NCBI RefSeq assembly: GCF_004216535.1
Contig: NZ_SGWX01000001.1
Span: forward strand, 1,922,001 to 1,986,000
DNA: 64,000 bases
Reading direction: 5' to 3'
DNA from: Xylanimonas ulmi
GTDB lineage: Bacteria; Actinomycetota; Actinomycetes; Actinomycetales; Cellulomonadaceae
Each line of letters starts with the position of its first letter. The stretch's first letter is position 1. The notes under the pieces are model-generated. The model was not told where the DNA came from. It ran no database searches and saw only the letters and a list, made by a program, of their open reading frames with translations. Of this stretch, positions 63,084 through 64,000 are shown one piece after another. Made by a program: the position numbers and the translations under genes.

Positions 63084-64000
63084 TGGACCACACTCGATCG
63101 ATCGCCACCATGCTGCGGCACTGGGCGCACACGCACCCCGACTCCCCCGGCGTCAGCGTCGACGGCGTCGCCGACCACACCTTCGCCAGTTGGCTGGAGG
63201 CGAGCTCGCGGCTCGCCGCGGGCCTGCGGGGCGTCGGCGTCGGGCCGGGTGACCGCATCGGCTTCATCGGCAAGAGCGCCGTGGTGTGGGCCGAGGCGTT
63301 CGCGGCGGCGTCGCTGCTGCGCGCCGCCGCGGCGCCCCTCAACTGGCGACTGAGTCCCGCGGAGACCGCGGAGATCCTTGCGGACGCTGATGTGGCCGCG
63401 CTCATCACCGAGGCGGAGTTCCTTCCGCTGACGGGCCGCCCGGCGTCGGACGACGGCCGGGTGCGGCTCATCCTCCCCGACGGCTCGGAGCACGACTACG
63501 CGCAGTTCGTCTCGTCGCACGAGGCCGGCGACGACTGGCCGGAGCCGGAGCCGGAGCCGGAGCCCGAGGACATCGCGCTCCTGCTGTACACCTCGGGCAC
63601 CTCAGGCACGCCCAAGGGCGTCGAGCTGCCCAACCGGGCCATCGAGGCCAACATCACCTCACCGTTCCCGGTCGACCTCACCGTCGGCGACGTCGTCATG
63701 GTGCCCGCCCCGACCTTCCACCTGTCCGGGACGGGCTGGCTCTACTCGGCCCTCAGCCGCGGCGCCGCCTCACTGTTCGTGTTCGACATCCGCCCGGAGG
63801 CCGTGCTCGACGTCCTCGCCGACGGCCGGGTCACCTACGCCATCACGGTTCCGGCGATCGTCCAGGCGCTCGTGCAGCACCCGACGGCGCGCAGCCGCAC
63901 GTACCCGTCTCTGCGCACCCTCATCTACGGCGGCTCGCCGATGTCGCCGAGCCTCGCCGACGCGGCGCACGAGGTCTTCGACTGCGACCTCGTGCAGGGC
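63083..64000 (+). CDS. Acyl-CoA ligase (AMP-forming), second, truncated by the window end
   Basis: The first 306 codons of another ANL enzyme. The P-loop is LLYTSGTSGTPKGVELP; further on come YGGSPMSPSL and APTFHLSGTG. A Pro-Glu run (PEPEPEPE) encoded by a short CCGGAG repeat at 63540-63566 precedes the P-loop. AGGAGG lies about 9 bases before ATG 63083, which overlaps the previous stop (TGATG); GTG 63080 is an alternative. The A5-A10 motifs and the lysine are beyond the edge. Confidence 0.9.
   Translation, partial: MDHTRSIATMLRHWAHTHPDSPGVSVDGVADHTFASWLEASSRLAAGLRGVGVGPGDRIGFIGKSAVVWAEAFAAASLLRAAAAPLNWRLSPAETAEILADADVAALITEAEFLPLTGRPASDDGRVRLILPDGSEHDYAQFVSSHEAGDDWPEPEPEPEPEDIALLLYTSGTSGTPKGVELPNRAIEANITSPFPVDLTVGDVVMVPAPTFHLSGTGWLYSALSRGAASLFVFDIRPEAVLDVLADGRVTYAITVPAIVQALVQHPTARSRTYPSLRTLIYGGSPMSPSLADAAHEVFDCDLVQG

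Overview
The window is high-GC (about 70-75 %) actinobacterial chromosome. Strong G/C third positions, frequent GTG starts, conservon-type genes, an LAxTG sortase-anchored hexosaminidase and the gene families present point to Micrococcales, perhaps Cellulomonadaceae or Promicromonosporaceae. Genus is an inference. I saw no IS element, prophage, CRISPR array or rRNA.

Layout. 0-4.2 kb: 5' part of malQ, an MscS-type channel, a lone PTS IIB domain, truncated haemoglobin and two thioesterases. 4.2-13.7 kb: two copies of a two-gene dynamin-like GTPase cassette on the minus strand, separated by ettA and ssb. 13.9-15.4 kb: tRNA-Arg, a small basic protein, orn, tRNA-His and several strong hairpins. 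15.4-24.8 kb: a cell-wall GH20 hexosaminidase, an ATP-grasp enzyme, a split osmoprotectant ABC transporter whose binding protein looks circularly permuted, and a flavin disulfide oxidoreductase. 24.8-32.5 kb: actP with a DUF485 partner, trmB, and an acyl-CoA dehydrogenase/etfB/etfA/cytochrome b run; the cytochrome carries a 16-copy 15-bp minisatellite.

33.07-49.43 kb is the most interesting part. A conservon (sensor-kinase-like ATPase, roadblock protein, DUF742, Ras-like GTPase) runs with overlapping or close genes into an Aer-like PAS protein and then a complete type IV pilus set: pilB, pilT, pilC, pilA, two minor pilins, a large PilX-like protein, pilM, pilN, pilO and pilD. I read it as one pilus operon carrying its own MglA/MglB-like GTPase switch and redox sensor.

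49.5-54.8 kb: two identical tRNA-Lys(CTT) genes in direct orientation bracket a heterodimeric ABC exporter and an NAD(P)-binding oxidoreductase. 54.8-56.0 kb: a GroES-like protein, a Bcp peroxiredoxin and tRNA-Leu. 56.0-64.0 kb: DoxX, then a translationally coupled Liv-type ABC transporter running into two acyl-CoA ligases (the second cut by the window end), which suggests import and CoA activation of an organic acid.

Many genes have a TANNNT -10 box only 7-8 bases upstream of their start codon. This suggests leaderless mRNAs and helped choose several starts.
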